A DNA stretch of 64,000 bases from Streptomyces sp. NBC_00690 (lineage in GTDB: Bacteria > Actinomycetota > Actinomycetes > Streptomycetales > Streptomycetaceae): the NCBI RefSeq assembly GCF_036226685.1, contig NZ_CP109009.1:310001-374000 (forward strand). The letters are read 5' to 3'. Of the stretch, positions 45,044-53,864 are shown piece by piece. Each line of letters opens with the position of its first letter. The stretch's first letter is position 1. Made by a program: the position numbers and the translations under genes. Under the pieces are notes generated by a model that had not been told where the DNA came from, searched no databases, and worked only from the letters and a program-made list of their open reading frames with translations.

Positions 45044-46195
45044 TCAGACCCGACCGCCGGCGTTGTGGATGCCCTGGTGTTGGGCCTGCTTGGTGTGTTG
45101 GTTGTGCAGCGTCAGCAGCCGGGCGATCTCGGTCGAGTCACCGGCGGCGAAGGCGTTGATGATCTCGTGGTGCTCGTCGATGGCATGGGCGCTGGGGGTG
45201 CTGCTCCCGCTCAGGGCTGCGGCCATGAAGCCGGGGGTGCTGAGCCTGCGGTAGATCTGGTGCAGGGTGGGGTTGCCGGCGAGCCCGATCAGAAAGTCAT
45301 GGAACTCCTCGATCGCCGTGAGATAGCCGTCGAGATCGGTGATCCGGCCGTCCGCCACGTGCCGCTCGGCGGTAGCGGCGATCTCACGCCAACGGTCGGC
45401 CACGGCCGGGCTCAAGGGCCCGGGAAGAGAGGCTGCCACCCCCAGTTCGATGGCCAGCCGCCCGTCGAACGCCTCGTCCGAAGCCCGGGTGTCCAGGGGC
45501 ACGAGGACATAGCCGCGTTCGGGGTCGCGTCCCACGAGCCCCTCACCGATGAGACGGGTCATGGCGTAGTAGACCGCGGACGGCGGGGTCCGCAGCCGGG
45601 CCGCGAGGTCGTCGACGTCGAGCGTGCCTTCGAGCGGCAGGGTGCGGTTGACGACGAGTTCACGCAACTGTTCGTACGCGGTCGAGTCCTGCGCCAGTTC
45701 GAAGCGGCCGAACTTGCCGCGGAAGTAGCCGAGGGGTGCGCCGTCCCTGGCCCGGGCGCCGACGACTCGGGCGAGGAACACCCGATGGGTGCCGCCGACG
45801 ACGTCCTCGATCACCTCGCACTCCAGGGCGGCGAGGGCGGCCGAGAGCACGGGAACGTTCCCGACACCCCGGTCGCAGTCGACCCCGGCGAACTTGTCGG
45901 CGCGCGGACCGGCGAACTGGGCGGCGAGGTGTTCCTGGTCCTCGCCGAGGACGTTGACGGCGAACACTCCCGCGCGTTTGACGGCGGCATGGGTGGGTGC
46001 CTTGGTGTGGGCGCAGATCAGCAACATCGGCGGATCGAGGGACAGAGAAGACACCGCGCTGGCGGTCATGCCGTGGTCGATGCCGCCCTCATGGGTGGTG
46101 ATGACCGCGACACCGCTCATGAAGTGGCCGATGACATGCCGGAAGAGGGTCTGGTCCAGGGGCTGGGCGAGCGGCTCCGGCCGGTTAGAAGACAC
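45044..46195 (-). CDS. Flavin reductase fused to a GntR/FCD regulator-like domain
   Basis: 383 residues from GTG at 46195 (VSSNRPEP). The frame runs further up through a repeat to 46354, which I read as non-coding. Residues ~15-165 are an HpaC-type flavin reductase (FRHVIGHFMSGVAVITT, GMTASAVSSLSLDPPMLLIC, FAVNVLGEDQEHLA); it would supply FADH2 to the HpaB-type monooxygenase encoded upstream. Residues ~175-245 are a winged helix (LDVDDLAARLRTPPSAVYYAMTRLIGEGLV). From ~250 to the end is an all-helical FCD ligand domain with conserved His and Asp (EFHDFLIGLAGN, LHNQH). The enzyme and regulator parts may sense flavin or substrate state. Last gene of the nine-gene operon. Confidence 0.82.
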   Translation of the reverse strand: MSSNRPEPLAQPLDQTLFRHVIGHFMSGVAVITTHEGGIDHGMTASAVSSLSLDPPMLLICAHTKAPTHAAVKRAGVFAVNVLGEDQEHLAAQFAGPRADKFAGVDCDRGVGNVPVLSAALAALECEVIEDVVGGTHRVFLARVVGARARDGAPLGYFRGKFGRFELAQDSTAYEQLRELVVNRTLPLEGTLDVDDLAARLRTPPSAVYYAMTRLIGEGLVGRDPERGYVLVPLDTRASDEAFDGRLAIELGVAASLPGPLSPAVADRWREIAATAERHVADGRITDLDGYLTAIEEFHDFLIGLAGNPTLHQIYRRLSTPGFMAAALSGSSTPSAHAIDEHHEIINAFAAGDSTEIARLLTLHNQHTKQAQHQGIHNAGGRV

Positions 46196-46215
46196 TGCCC
46201 GATCCGGGACGGGAC

Positions 46216-46284
46216 GGTCTGGTGCGGTACGGTCTGGTGCGGTACGGTCTGGTGCGGTACGGCTCTGGCTCTGGCTCTGGCTCT
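46216..46284. repeat. Minisatellite: three 15-bp and four 6-bp tandem units
   Basis: GGTCTGGTGCGGTAC occurs three times without mismatch at 46216-46260, followed at once by four copies of GGCTCT at 46261-46284. It lies between the hpaB-like stop and the chosen start of the reductase-regulator gene. On the minus strand the units would read as Thr-Ala-Pro-Asp-Arg repeats and a Gln-Ser run if translated. Confidence 0.95.
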
Positions 46285-46323
46285 GGCCCAGCGTTGTGCG
46301 CACGGACGCGTTTCCGGGCCGCT

Positions 46324-47817
46324 TCACGACCGCACCCACGGTCCGCGGGTCCAACCGTCGAGGTCATAGTCGCCCAAGCACTCTTCGACCAGGGAGTCGA
46401 GCCGGGCGGCGAGACCACCGCGTCGGGCGGCGTTGAGTGCGTCGATCCTGACCTGGTCCGCATTGCCGGAGTAGACCCGCTCGTACAGTCCGTGCCGACC
46501 TCCAAACTCGGTTCCGATGGTGTCCCAGACCAACTTGAAGAGCTTGATGCGGCTTTCGGCGGAGGAGTCGGAGCCACGGTAGAAGCGGTCGATCAGCGGG
46601 CGCAGTTCGGGATGGGCCAGATCGCGGTGGTTGGAAGGGACGACCAGGGGTGCACCGCCGAGGTGTGTTTCGAACAGTTCGCGTACCCGTTCCCACGCCT
46701 GCGAGGTGAACATCCGCAGCGCGCCCGCGTGCTCGATGTTGGGTATGACGGTCCCGCCGGGTCCTTCGACCGGGTCCATCGCCATGACCGTGGTCAGCGC
46801 CCAGGCCGTGTTGCGCAGGGTGATGACCTCACCGAGGGCGGCCTGTACCCCGCGGAACCCGTCGGTGCCGTTCGACGAGACCGCGCGGGCGAGCAGCCCG
46901 GCCATCAGGTCGAGTTTGACGGCGAACCGGGTCCCGGCCTGGAGGTGGGAGCGGTGGACGAATCCGGAGCGCGGGAAGAAGGAGTTGGCCCGCTCCACGT
47001 CCCGGTAGATCAGCACGTTCTCCCAGGGGATCAGCGCCTCCTTGAAGATGAGGACCGCGTCGTTCTCGTCGAACCGGGACGACAGGGGGTGGTCGAACGG
47101 GCTCGCGGCACGGGCTTCGTACGAACTGCGGCTGATCAGCACACAGCCGGGGGTGTCCATCGGGGCGATGAAGGCGAGCGCGAAGTTCTCGGCCTTGCCG
47201 GCCTCCAGGCTGACCGCGCTGTTCTGGGCGACGAAGGTGGCGTGGGTCAGCGCCGAGCCGGTCGCCAGCATCTTCGCGCCGCTGACCACGATGCCCTGGT
47301 CGTTGTCGCGCACGACCTGCACATAGACATCGCCGACCTCGTGGACCGGTCGGCTGCGGTCGACGGGCGGGTTGACCAGGACGTGGTTGAGGAAGAGTGC
47401 CTGCGAGGCGTAGCGGCGGTACCAGGCACGGGCGTTGTCGGCGTAGGGCGCATAGAGGTCGGGGTCGCTCGACAGGCTCGCCATGAACGCGGCCTTGTAG
47501 TCGGGGGTGCGCCCCATGAAGCCGTAGCCGAGGCGTGACCAGGCGGCGATGGCGTCCCGCGCCTTGAGCAGTTCGTCCGGGGTGCGCGACGGGGCGAAGA
47601 AGCGGTGGGTCCTGATGCCCTGGTCGTCCTCGAAGGTGAGGGTGTCGCGCAGTTCGGGGTCGTGCAGCGCGTCGTAGAGCCGGGAGATCGAGCGGGCGCT
47701 GTTGCGGAACGCCGGGTGCTCGGTGACGTCCTTGACCTTCTCGCCGTCGATGTAGACGGTACGGCCGTCCCGCAGGCTTTCGAGGTAGGTCTGTCCGTCG
47801 AGGAGTGTGTCAGTCAT
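46324..47817 (-). CDS. HpaB-type FADH2-dependent aromatic monooxygenase
   Basis: 497 residues, the usual length of the 4-hydroxyphenylacetate 3-hydroxylase large component. Family blocks: DGRTVYIDGEKVKDVTEHPAF at the N-terminus, VHEVGDVYVQVVRDNDQGIVVSGAKMLATGSALT, FDENDAVLIFKEALIPWENVLIY and GGAPLVVPSNHRDLAHPELRPLIDRFYRG. It ortho-hydroxylates a phenol using reduced flavin supplied by a separate reductase, here probably the fusion protein encoded next. The actual phenol is not known. An extradiol dioxygenase in the same operon would cleave the resulting catechol. Confidence 0.88.
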   Translation of the reverse strand: MTDTLLDGQTYLESLRDGRTVYIDGEKVKDVTEHPAFRNSARSISRLYDALHDPELRDTLTFEDDQGIRTHRFFAPSRTPDELLKARDAIAAWSRLGYGFMGRTPDYKAAFMASLSSDPDLYAPYADNARAWYRRYASQALFLNHVLVNPPVDRSRPVHEVGDVYVQVVRDNDQGIVVSGAKMLATGSALTHATFVAQNSAVSLEAGKAENFALAFIAPMDTPGCVLISRSSYEARAASPFDHPLSSRFDENDAVLIFKEALIPWENVLIYRDVERANSFFPRSGFVHRSHLQAGTRFAVKLDLMAGLLARAVSSNGTDGFRGVQAALGEVITLRNTAWALTTVMAMDPVEGPGGTVIPNIEHAGALRMFTSQAWERVRELFETHLGGAPLVVPSNHRDLAHPELRPLIDRFYRGSDSSAESRIKLFKLVWDTIGTEFGGRHGLYERVYSGNADQVRIDALNAARRGGLAARLDSLVEECLGDYDLDGWTRGPWVRS

Positions 47818-47856
47818 GGGATCCGTCCATGGGAGTCGGGGCCGATCGCAGCGGGG

Positions 47857-49551
47857 TCAGGAACCCGGGATCGAGACGGGCGGGGTGAAGGGGACGGGCG
47901 TCGGGCCGATCGCATTGACGTCGATCTCGATGACGCAGGGACCGCGGGTGGCGAGGCTCTTGTCGAGCGCGCCGGGGAAGTCATCGGCGGTGGTGACCCG
48001 TTGGAAGGGGAGTCCGTACGCGGCGGCGAGCGCTGCGAAGTCGGGGGTCGCCAGGTCCACTCCGCTGCGCCGGCTGCAATGGACGTCCTGCATGTTGCGG
48101 AGCACGCCGTAGCCGCCGTCGTTGAAGACGCAGAGCACGAGCCAGGGGCGTTCTTGGGCGAGGGTGCCGAGTTCACCGAGGTGTACGGCGAGGCCGCCGT
48201 CCCCTGCGATGACGAGGGTGGGGGCGTCGGGCCTTGCGATGGCGCCGCCGATGCCCATGGCCAGGCCCTGGCCGATGCCGCCACCGAGCGGGAAGAGATT
48301 GGTGGTGGGGTGGTGGATCTCCAACAGCCGATTGCCCCACTGGCTGGAGGCGATGGTGACATCGCGGGCGATCACGGATTGCCGGGGGAACCGGTCCCGG
48401 AGGGTGTCGCAGATCAGTGCGTAGGGGCCGATCGCGGTGCGCAGGGCGGCGCGGGCGCGGGCCGCGGCGGCAGCGCCGCGTTCTCGCCATCCCTCCTCGC
48501 AGGTGTGCTCCCCCAGCAGTTCGAGGAGTGCGGTGAGTACCGGTGCCGCAGCGCCGACCACTCCGGCGGCGGCGGGGAAGACCCGGCCGATCGCCCGTGG
48601 GTCGATGTCGATCTGCACATGCCGTGCGGGGACGGGGATGGAGTAGTCGGCGGTCTCGTTGGAGCGGAAGTGGGTGCCGACGCTGAGCAGCACATCGCAG
48701 TCGGTGAGCAGTTCTCGGCCGGCCGGTGAGGCGGCGAAGTTGCCGACCGCCAGGGGGTGGTCCTCGGGCAGGGCGCCCCGGCCCGCGTTGCTCGACAGTA
48801 CGGGGGCGCCGAGGCGTTCGGCGAGGGTGCGCAGTGCTCCCCCGGCTTCCCGGGCACCGCCGCCCGCCCAGATCAGGGGGCGTCGGGCCGTTGCCAGCAG
48901 CTCTGCCGCGTGGGCGAGTTGGGCGTGATCCGCTTCGGGCGGTGCGGAGACGGGGGCGAGGGGACCTGTCAGGGGCTGCCTCGCGTACTGGAGGTCGATC
49001 GGCCATTCGACGCTGACCGGGCCGCGGGGTGGTGTGCGGGCGCGGCCGGCGGCGTAGCGGAGCAGGGCCCCGGCGTCCGCTCCGGGCCGTACGGTCGTGG
49101 TGTGGTGGGAGACCGCGCGCAGGAGCCCGGTCTGATCGCGGGTCTCGTGGATCACACCGCGGCCGAGGCCGAGGTACTGGCTGTCGATCTGGCCGGTGAT
49201 GTGGAGGACGGACGCGCCACCGGACTGGGCTTCGATCAGCGATCCGGCCGCGTTGCCGCTGCCGGTGCCGGTGCTCGTCAGCGCGACGCCTAGACCGCCC
49301 GTGACGCGGGCGTGGGCGTCGGCCGCATTCACGGCTGCGGCCTCGTGACGCACGGGGACGAACCGCAGTTCGCGGTCGACGGCTTCGACGAGCGGCATGT
49401 TGTGCACGCTCACCACGCCGAAGACCACTTCGGCGCGCTGTTCGCGCAGCACGGTCACCAGCAGATCGCCGCCGTCGCCGTGGTCTTGACGGCGGTCGTG
49501 GCCGTCACGGTCGTCGGGTTTCAGTCCTGCCCCTTCACTGCGGTGCGACAT
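47857..49551 (-). CDS. Thiamine diphosphate-dependent enzyme (acetolactate synthase / benzoylformate decarboxylase family)
   Basis: 564 residues. The catalytic Glu is E70 in PVRHEAAAV. The central domain carries PVLSSNAGRGALPEDHPLAVG. The C-terminal ThDP domain has GIGQGLAMGIGGAIA followed by GDGGLAVHLGEL and a later NDGGYGVL, the GDG...N Mg-ThDP motif. It should decarboxylate a 2-oxoacid or carboligate. In this operon the substrate may be a 2-oxoacid made by hydrolysis of the ring-cleavage product. The N-terminal ~28 residues are Asp/His/Arg-rich and variable. Confidence 0.85.
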   Translation of the reverse strand: MSHRSEGAGLKPDDRDGHDRRQDHGDGGDLLVTVLREQRAEVVFGVVSVHNMPLVEAVDRELRFVPVRHEAAAVNAADAHARVTGGLGVALTSTGTGSGNAAGSLIEAQSGGASVLHITGQIDSQYLGLGRGVIHETRDQTGLLRAVSHHTTTVRPGADAGALLRYAAGRARTPPRGPVSVEWPIDLQYARQPLTGPLAPVSAPPEADHAQLAHAAELLATARRPLIWAGGGAREAGGALRTLAERLGAPVLSSNAGRGALPEDHPLAVGNFAASPAGRELLTDCDVLLSVGTHFRSNETADYSIPVPARHVQIDIDPRAIGRVFPAAAGVVGAAAPVLTALLELLGEHTCEEGWRERGAAAAARARAALRTAIGPYALICDTLRDRFPRQSVIARDVTIASSQWGNRLLEIHHPTTNLFPLGGGIGQGLAMGIGGAIARPDAPTLVIAGDGGLAVHLGELGTLAQERPWLVLCVFNDGGYGVLRNMQDVHCSRRSGVDLATPDFAALAAAYGLPFQRVTTADDFPGALDKSLATRGPCVIEIDVNAIGPTPVPFTPPVSIPGS

Positions 49552-49619
49552 GTGGGGCTCCGTTCTCGATCCGGTGGTCGGGGTGTGGTGTTCGGCGCTT
49601 GGGCCCTAGAGGGTGTGGG

Positions 49620-50396
49620 TCAGACATAGCGGCCCACCCCGCCTCCGACGTCGACCGTGGCTCCGGTGATGTACGCGGACCGCGGGGAGAGCAGGGAGGC
49701 GATGGGGAAGGCGACCTCTTCGGCGGTGCCGAGGCGACCGAGGGGGATGCCCCGGTCGGCGGCGAGTTGTGCGCTCCACTGCTCGTAGTCGAGGGGGCCG
49801 CCAGCGGACTCGTGGCGTCGCCGCCACTGTCCGGTGTCGATGAGGCCCAGACAGACGGAGTTGGCCCGGACGCCTTGCGGCCCGAGGTCGGCGGCCAGGG
49901 TGCGGGTCAGGTTGAGGAGGGCGGCGCGTGCCGCGGAGGTGGCCGCGAGTCGGGGTTCGGGCTGTCGGGCGAGGATCGCGTTGACGTTGACGACGGCCCC
50001 GGCGTCGGATGCCGTCAGCAGGGGCAGTGCGGCTTCGACGGTGTTGAGGACGGAGAAGACCTTCAGTTCGAGTTCGTTGCGCCACTGTTCGCGGGAAGTG
50101 CTCGTCCAGGGGGCCATCAGTGAGCCGCCGGCGTTGTTGACGAGGCCGTCCAGCCGTCCGAACCTGCGGTCCGCCGCGGCGGTGAGCCGGGCGACCGCTT
50201 CCGGGTCGAGGACGTCGGCGGCCACCGTGATGAGCCGGTCGCCGTCGGGGCCGAGGACTTGTGCGAGCCGGTCGCCGTCGCGGGCGCACGCGGCGACGCA
50301 ACAGCCCTCGGCGAGGAGCAGCCGGGCGGTGGCAAGGCCGACTCCCGAACTCGCGCCGGTGACCAGATAGGCCCGTTCCTTCAGTCCGAGGTCCAT
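49620..50396 (-). CDS. Divergent short-chain dehydrogenase/reductase lacking the YxxxK pair
   Basis: 258 residues from ATG at 50396. The Rossmann nucleotide motif TGASSGVG, the DVLD segment and NNAGG are intact. The catalytic region is not: where classical SDRs have Tyr-x-x-x-Lys, this reads LAATSAARAAL, and the usual Ser is replaced in NVNAILARQP. The later PLGRLGTAEEVA and ITGATVDVGGG are normal. It may bind NAD(P) but act by a different mechanism or be a non-redox family member. It overlaps the hydrolase gene by 16 bp. Confidence 0.8.
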   Translation of the reverse strand: MDLGLKERAYLVTGASSGVGLATARLLLAEGCCVAACARDGDRLAQVLGPDGDRLITVAADVLDPEAVARLTAAADRRFGRLDGLVNNAGGSLMAPWTSTSREQWRNELELKVFSVLNTVEAALPLLTASDAGAVVNVNAILARQPEPRLAATSAARAALLNLTRTLAADLGPQGVRANSVCLGLIDTGQWRRRHESAGGPLDYEQWSAQLAADRGIPLGRLGTAEEVAFPIASLLSPRSAYITGATVDVGGGVGRYV

Positions 50397-51283
50397 GGGT
50401 CCTCCTTCGTCGACGGGCCGGGGCCGTCGCCGTGGTGTGCGTCCTCGGTGGTCGCGGGGCCCGGTGCCCCGCCGTCCTGTTCGGCGAGGAAGTCGGCGAC
50501 GAGCGCGGTGAAAAGGTCGGGCCGCTCCTGGTTGGCGAGGTGGCCGGCGCCGGGGATGACGGTGAGTCGGCTGTCGGGAACGAGTCGTTGCACGGTCCGT
50601 GACTCCTCCACTCCGGTGATCTGGTCGTGTTCGCCGACGAGCACGAGCGTGGGGAGCTTCAGTCCGGGCAGGGCCGCGGTGTGATCGGTGTCGGCCATGG
50701 AGGCGGCGGCCTCGGCGTATCCCGGCAGTCGCACGGAGGCCGCCATCACCTCGCGTACGGCGGCGACGGCCGAGGCGGGTGCCCGGTCGGAGAGCAGCCG
50801 GGGCGCTCTGGCGCGGGCGAACTCGTGGACTCCGTCCCGGGTCAGTTCGTGTACGCGTGCGCGCATCGCCGCCGCGCCCTCGGGGGTGCGGCCGGAGCCG
50901 CGGGTCGAGTCCGCGAGGACGAGTGAACGCACCAGACCGGGGTGGCGCAGGGCGAGCCGGGTGGCGATGACCCCGCCCCAGGAGACGCCCACGACATGTG
51001 CGGGGCCGGGTGCGAGGGCGGTCAGCACGGCCGCGGCGGCATCGGCGAAGTCGTCCATGCGGAAGGGGAGTTCCGGGTCGTCGGACCGGGCGTAGCCGGG
51101 GGCGTCCCAGGCCATGACCCGGTGCTGACGGGCGAGTTCGGCGAGTTGGCCGGCGAAGGACACGGCGGACGAACCGATGCCGTGGAGCAGCAGTACCGGT
51201 GAGCCGTGCCGGCCCGCGGTGTCGACGTGGATGCGGGATCCGGAGGCGATGATGTGTTCTCCGCTGACGGCCGGGGTGTTCAT
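50381..51283 (-). CDS. Alpha/beta hydrolase, candidate meta-cleavage product hydrolase
   Basis: 300 residues. HGIGSSAVSF holds the oxyanion HG, the nucleophile elbow is GVSWGG (Ser ~99), the acid is in VGEHDQIT and the His in GAGHLAN. The fold and its place beside an extradiol dioxygenase suggest C-C hydrolysis of a ring-opened product, though ester or lactone hydrolysis is equally compatible. A ~25-residue acidic/Pro-rich tail follows. The start overlaps the previous stop as ATGA. Confidence 0.82.
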   Translation of the reverse strand: MNTPAVSGEHIIASGSRIHVDTAGRHGSPVLLLHGIGSSAVSFAGQLAELARQHRVMAWDAPGYARSDDPELPFRMDDFADAAAAVLTALAPGPAHVVGVSWGGVIATRLALRHPGLVRSLVLADSTRGSGRTPEGAAAMRARVHELTRDGVHEFARARAPRLLSDRAPASAVAAVREVMAASVRLPGYAEAAASMADTDHTAALPGLKLPTLVLVGEHDQITGVEESRTVQRLVPDSRLTVIPGAGHLANQERPDLFTALVADFLAEQDGGAPGPATTEDAHHGDGPGPSTKEDPWTSD

Positions 51284-52068
51284 ACGACGTCTCCCGAGGC
51301 TCCGGTGAACGCGCGGATCGCGCGGAGCACGGCGTACGGCACGATGCCGCTGGTCCGGGGGTTCGACGGCGAGGGCAGGTTGGCGATCTCGAAGCGGTAG
51401 CTGCCGGCGGGGCCGGTGGCTTCGATCTCATGGCGGCTCAAGGTTGCGTCGGGGTCGGCGACGACGACGGCTTCGACGAGGTCCCAGTCACCGACGGCTA
51501 GGGCGACGGACGCCGCGACGTTGCTGGTCGCGGGGAAGGCGCGGGTGACCTTTCGGGCGGGGGCGCGCAGCACTTCGTACGGCACGGTGGTGGTGTGCAG
51601 CCGGGTCGTCTCGGCCTCGGTCATCCAGGGGCGCAGCAAGGAGCCGGGGGCCTTGGAGGTACGGATGGTGACGGTGTCGAAGGGTGCGCGAAGGGTGGCG
51701 GCGGCCAGCAGGTCGAGGCCGCCGACCGCCCCGGCGCAGAGGCTGAGGCGTCCGGGCCCGGCCAGGAGGCGTTGGTGCAGTGCGTCGTCGGCGAGCGCCC
51801 CGGTGGAGAGGGCGAGCAGATGTCGGCCCGCGGCGATGACGGCGGGCCCGGTTTCGCGGAGCGCGGTCTGTCCGGCGCATTCGACGACCAGTTCGGCGCG
51901 GTCGAGCGCGGTGTCGAGGGAGGCGGCCGGGAGCGGTGGGGCGGGTGGTGTGACCGGGTCGACGATCGCCACAAGCCGGGCGCCCGGTACCCGTCCTTCG
52001 TAGAGCGCGCCGGCGATGACGGAACCGATGGCTCCGTGGCCGATGAGGGCCACCGTCAACTCGTTCAT
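51280..52068 (-). CDS. Aspartate dehydrogenase-like NAD(P) enzyme (DUF108 family)
   Basis: 262 residues from ATG at 52068, overlapping the dioxygenase gene as ATGA. N-terminal Rossmann motif IGHGAIGSVIA. ELVVECAGQTALRE, LLALSTGALAD and the C-terminal SNVAASVALA follow L-aspartate dehydrogenases, which also share folds with amine/imine dehydrogenases. In a ring-cleavage operon it could form or remove an amino group from a dicarboxylate-like intermediate. That placement is unusual, and I would not assume aspartate is the substrate. Confidence 0.75.
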   Translation of the reverse strand: MNELTVALIGHGAIGSVIAGALYEGRVPGARLVAIVDPVTPPAPPLPAASLDTALDRAELVVECAGQTALRETGPAVIAAGRHLLALSTGALADDALHQRLLAGPGRLSLCAGAVGGLDLLAAATLRAPFDTVTIRTSKAPGSLLRPWMTEAETTRLHTTTVPYEVLRAPARKVTRAFPATSNVAASVALAVGDWDLVEAVVVADPDATLSRHEIEATGPAGSYRFEIANLPSPSNPRTSGIVPYAVLRAIRAFTGASGDVV

Positions 52069-53087
52069 GCCGGCACGCCGTTCTGTCCGGGGTCGGGGAT
52101 GCCCGCCATGCGGGTGCGGACGTCGGTGGAGGGCGGCCCTGCGGTCCCCCACAGGTCGGACAGGGCGGGGGTGCGCCGCCAGGTGCGGCAGAGCCAGGTG
52201 TCCTCCTGGACCTGGTCGACCTCGGAGGTGTATTCGCAGACCAGTCCGGCCGGGTCGGCGAAGTAGGAGAACGTGTTGTTCCCCGGTCCGTGCCGTCCCG
52301 GCCCCCACAGCGGCAGTCGGTCATGGTGCTTGAGGCGGCCGATGCCGCGCATGAAGTGGTCGATCGAGGTCATCTCGTAGGCCACGTGGTTGAGCGAGGT
52401 CCACTCGGCCTGGTTGAAGGCGATGGCGTGGTGGTCGTTGTTGCACCGCAGGAACGCCATCTGGTGTTCCGACCAGTCGGATATCCGCATGCCGAGGACG
52501 CTGGTGTAGAAGGCGCAGGCGGCGTCGATGTCGATGGTGTTGAGCACCACGTGGGCAAGCTTGCGGGGGATGGCGGCGCGCCCCTCCGGGTCACCGGGGG
52601 TGACCGCCTCGACCTCGCAGGAGAGTTCGACGAGGCGGCCTTCCGGGTCGGCGAACCGCAGTCCGTAGCCGCTGCCGGGCTGGTCCAGCATGCCCGGTCC
52701 GGCCAGCAGGGCCGTCCCGTGCTCGGCGAGCCGCCTGGCCGCGGTGTCGACTTCCCGGCGGTCCCCGACCGAGAAGACGATCTTCCCCAGGGCGTTTCGC
52801 TCCGCCTTGTGGAGTTCGAGGATGTGGTGCTCCTGGCCGGTGCCGCGCAGCCAGGCCGCCCCGTCGCCGCGCTCGACGGGGGTCAGCCCCCACACCTCGC
52901 TGTAGAACTGCACGGACTCGGTGGCGTGCGGGGTGTGGAGGGAGACCGCGCGGAGCGACCGCAGTCGGGCGACGGGTTCCGGTGGGCCGGCGGACCGCTG
53001 CGCGGCGCGGTCGGTTCGGTGCTCCCCCCGGACGACGGGGCCGGCGCCGTCGTCGGTGTGTCCGAGGGGGGTGACAGGATCGTTCAT
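52065..53087 (-). CDS. Two-domain extradiol (type I) ring-cleavage dioxygenase
   Basis: 340 residues from ATG at 53087 with GAGGAG 8 nt upstream. Two vicinal-oxygen-chelate domains (~45-150 and ~170-290), as in catechol 2,3-dioxygenases. The iron ligands are all in the second domain: His in KLAHVVLN, His in LNHVAYE and Glu in VCEYTSE. It should cleave a catechol next to the hydroxyl pair to a coloured semialdehyde. An N-terminal ~40-residue extension and a C-terminal WRRTPALSDLWGT tail are extra. The catechol would come from the HpaB-type enzyme in the same operon. Confidence 0.86.
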   Translation of the reverse strand: MNDPVTPLGHTDDGAGPVVRGEHRTDRAAQRSAGPPEPVARLRSLRAVSLHTPHATESVQFYSEVWGLTPVERGDGAAWLRGTGQEHHILELHKAERNALGKIVFSVGDRREVDTAARRLAEHGTALLAGPGMLDQPGSGYGLRFADPEGRLVELSCEVEAVTPGDPEGRAAIPRKLAHVVLNTIDIDAACAFYTSVLGMRISDWSEHQMAFLRCNNDHHAIAFNQAEWTSLNHVAYEMTSIDHFMRGIGRLKHHDRLPLWGPGRHGPGNNTFSYFADPAGLVCEYTSEVDQVQEDTWLCRTWRRTPALSDLWGTAGPPSTDVRTRMAGIPDPGQNGVPA

Positions 53088-53160
53088 CGGGCGACTCCTC
53101 AAGGGCCGGACGGGACTCGGGGACCGGGCCGGGTGCGGACGGTCGGTGTCGGGAGCGGCG

Positions 53161-53694
53161 TCAGTCCCGGGTGATGCCGTGCATCGCGGAGGTGGGCGGG
53201 TAACTGGGCAGTTGGGGCTTGGCCGCACCGATGACCACGCAGAACAGGGCGTCGGTGGTACCGATGTTGCGCAGGCTGCGGGGCACTCCGGCGGGGACCC
53301 TCACCAGGTCCCGGTAGCCGAGGACACGGCTCGCCGTTCGGGTGCCGTCCTCGGTGTCGTGGACGGTGACCTCCAGTTCTCCTTCGAGGACGAAGAAGAC
53401 CTCTTCGGCGTCGTGGTGGGTGTGCTCGGGGCCGATGGCCCCGGCCGGCAGCCGCATGTTCGAGAAGGTGAAGTGCTCGGCGCCCAGGATGCGGTCGTCC
53501 CCCTCGTGGTTGCCGGTGGCGCCAGATCCGATGTATCGGATCTGGGCCCGGCGGAACTCGTCGCCCGCCTTGGCCTGGAAGCCGAGGGTGTCCCAGTCCT
53601 CGTCCCGGGAGTCACGGCTGGCCACACAGGACTCCAGGAGGGCCTGGAGAGTGGATTCGGTCGACTGGTCGGTGGTGCCGGTGTGCTCGCTCAC
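53161..53694 (-). CDS. Single-domain cupin protein
   Basis: 177 residues from GTG, with GAGAGGA upstream. The cupin metal motif is PEHTHHDAEEVFFVLEGELEV: two His, a Glu and a later His-equivalent. The second cupin motif reads VRVPAGVPRSLRN, where the usual His is Arg/Ser, so the fourth ligand is uncertain. It could be a small dioxygenase, isomerase or binding protein in the catabolic operon. Confidence 0.72.
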   Translation of the reverse strand: MSEHTGTTDQSTESTLQALLESCVASRDSRDEDWDTLGFQAKAGDEFRRAQIRYIGSGATGNHEGDDRILGAEHFTFSNMRLPAGAIGPEHTHHDAEEVFFVLEGELEVTVHDTEDGTRTASRVLGYRDLVRVPAGVPRSLRNIGTTDALFCVVIGAAKPQLPSYPPTSAMHGITRD

Positions 53695-53864
53695 GGTGGG
53701 TCCTCTCAGTGGTGACGGGCTGCTGCCCGCCCGGAATGGGCCGGGGTCGGTGCGCCCGGCCAGGGGAAAAGGTCAGTGGGTGTTGCGGGGGCAGCGCGAT
53801 CGGGTGCCACGGGAGGGGGGTTCGTTCGGAACACCTCCGGCCCGAACTCGCGGTGCCCTGGCGT

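Noticed and set aside
46196..46354. Start of the reductase-regulator at 46354 including the TAPDR repeats
   Set aside because: It would overlap the end of the HpaB-like gene and begin with low-complexity repeats; GTG at 46195 immediately precedes the conserved reductase domain. Not fully excluded.
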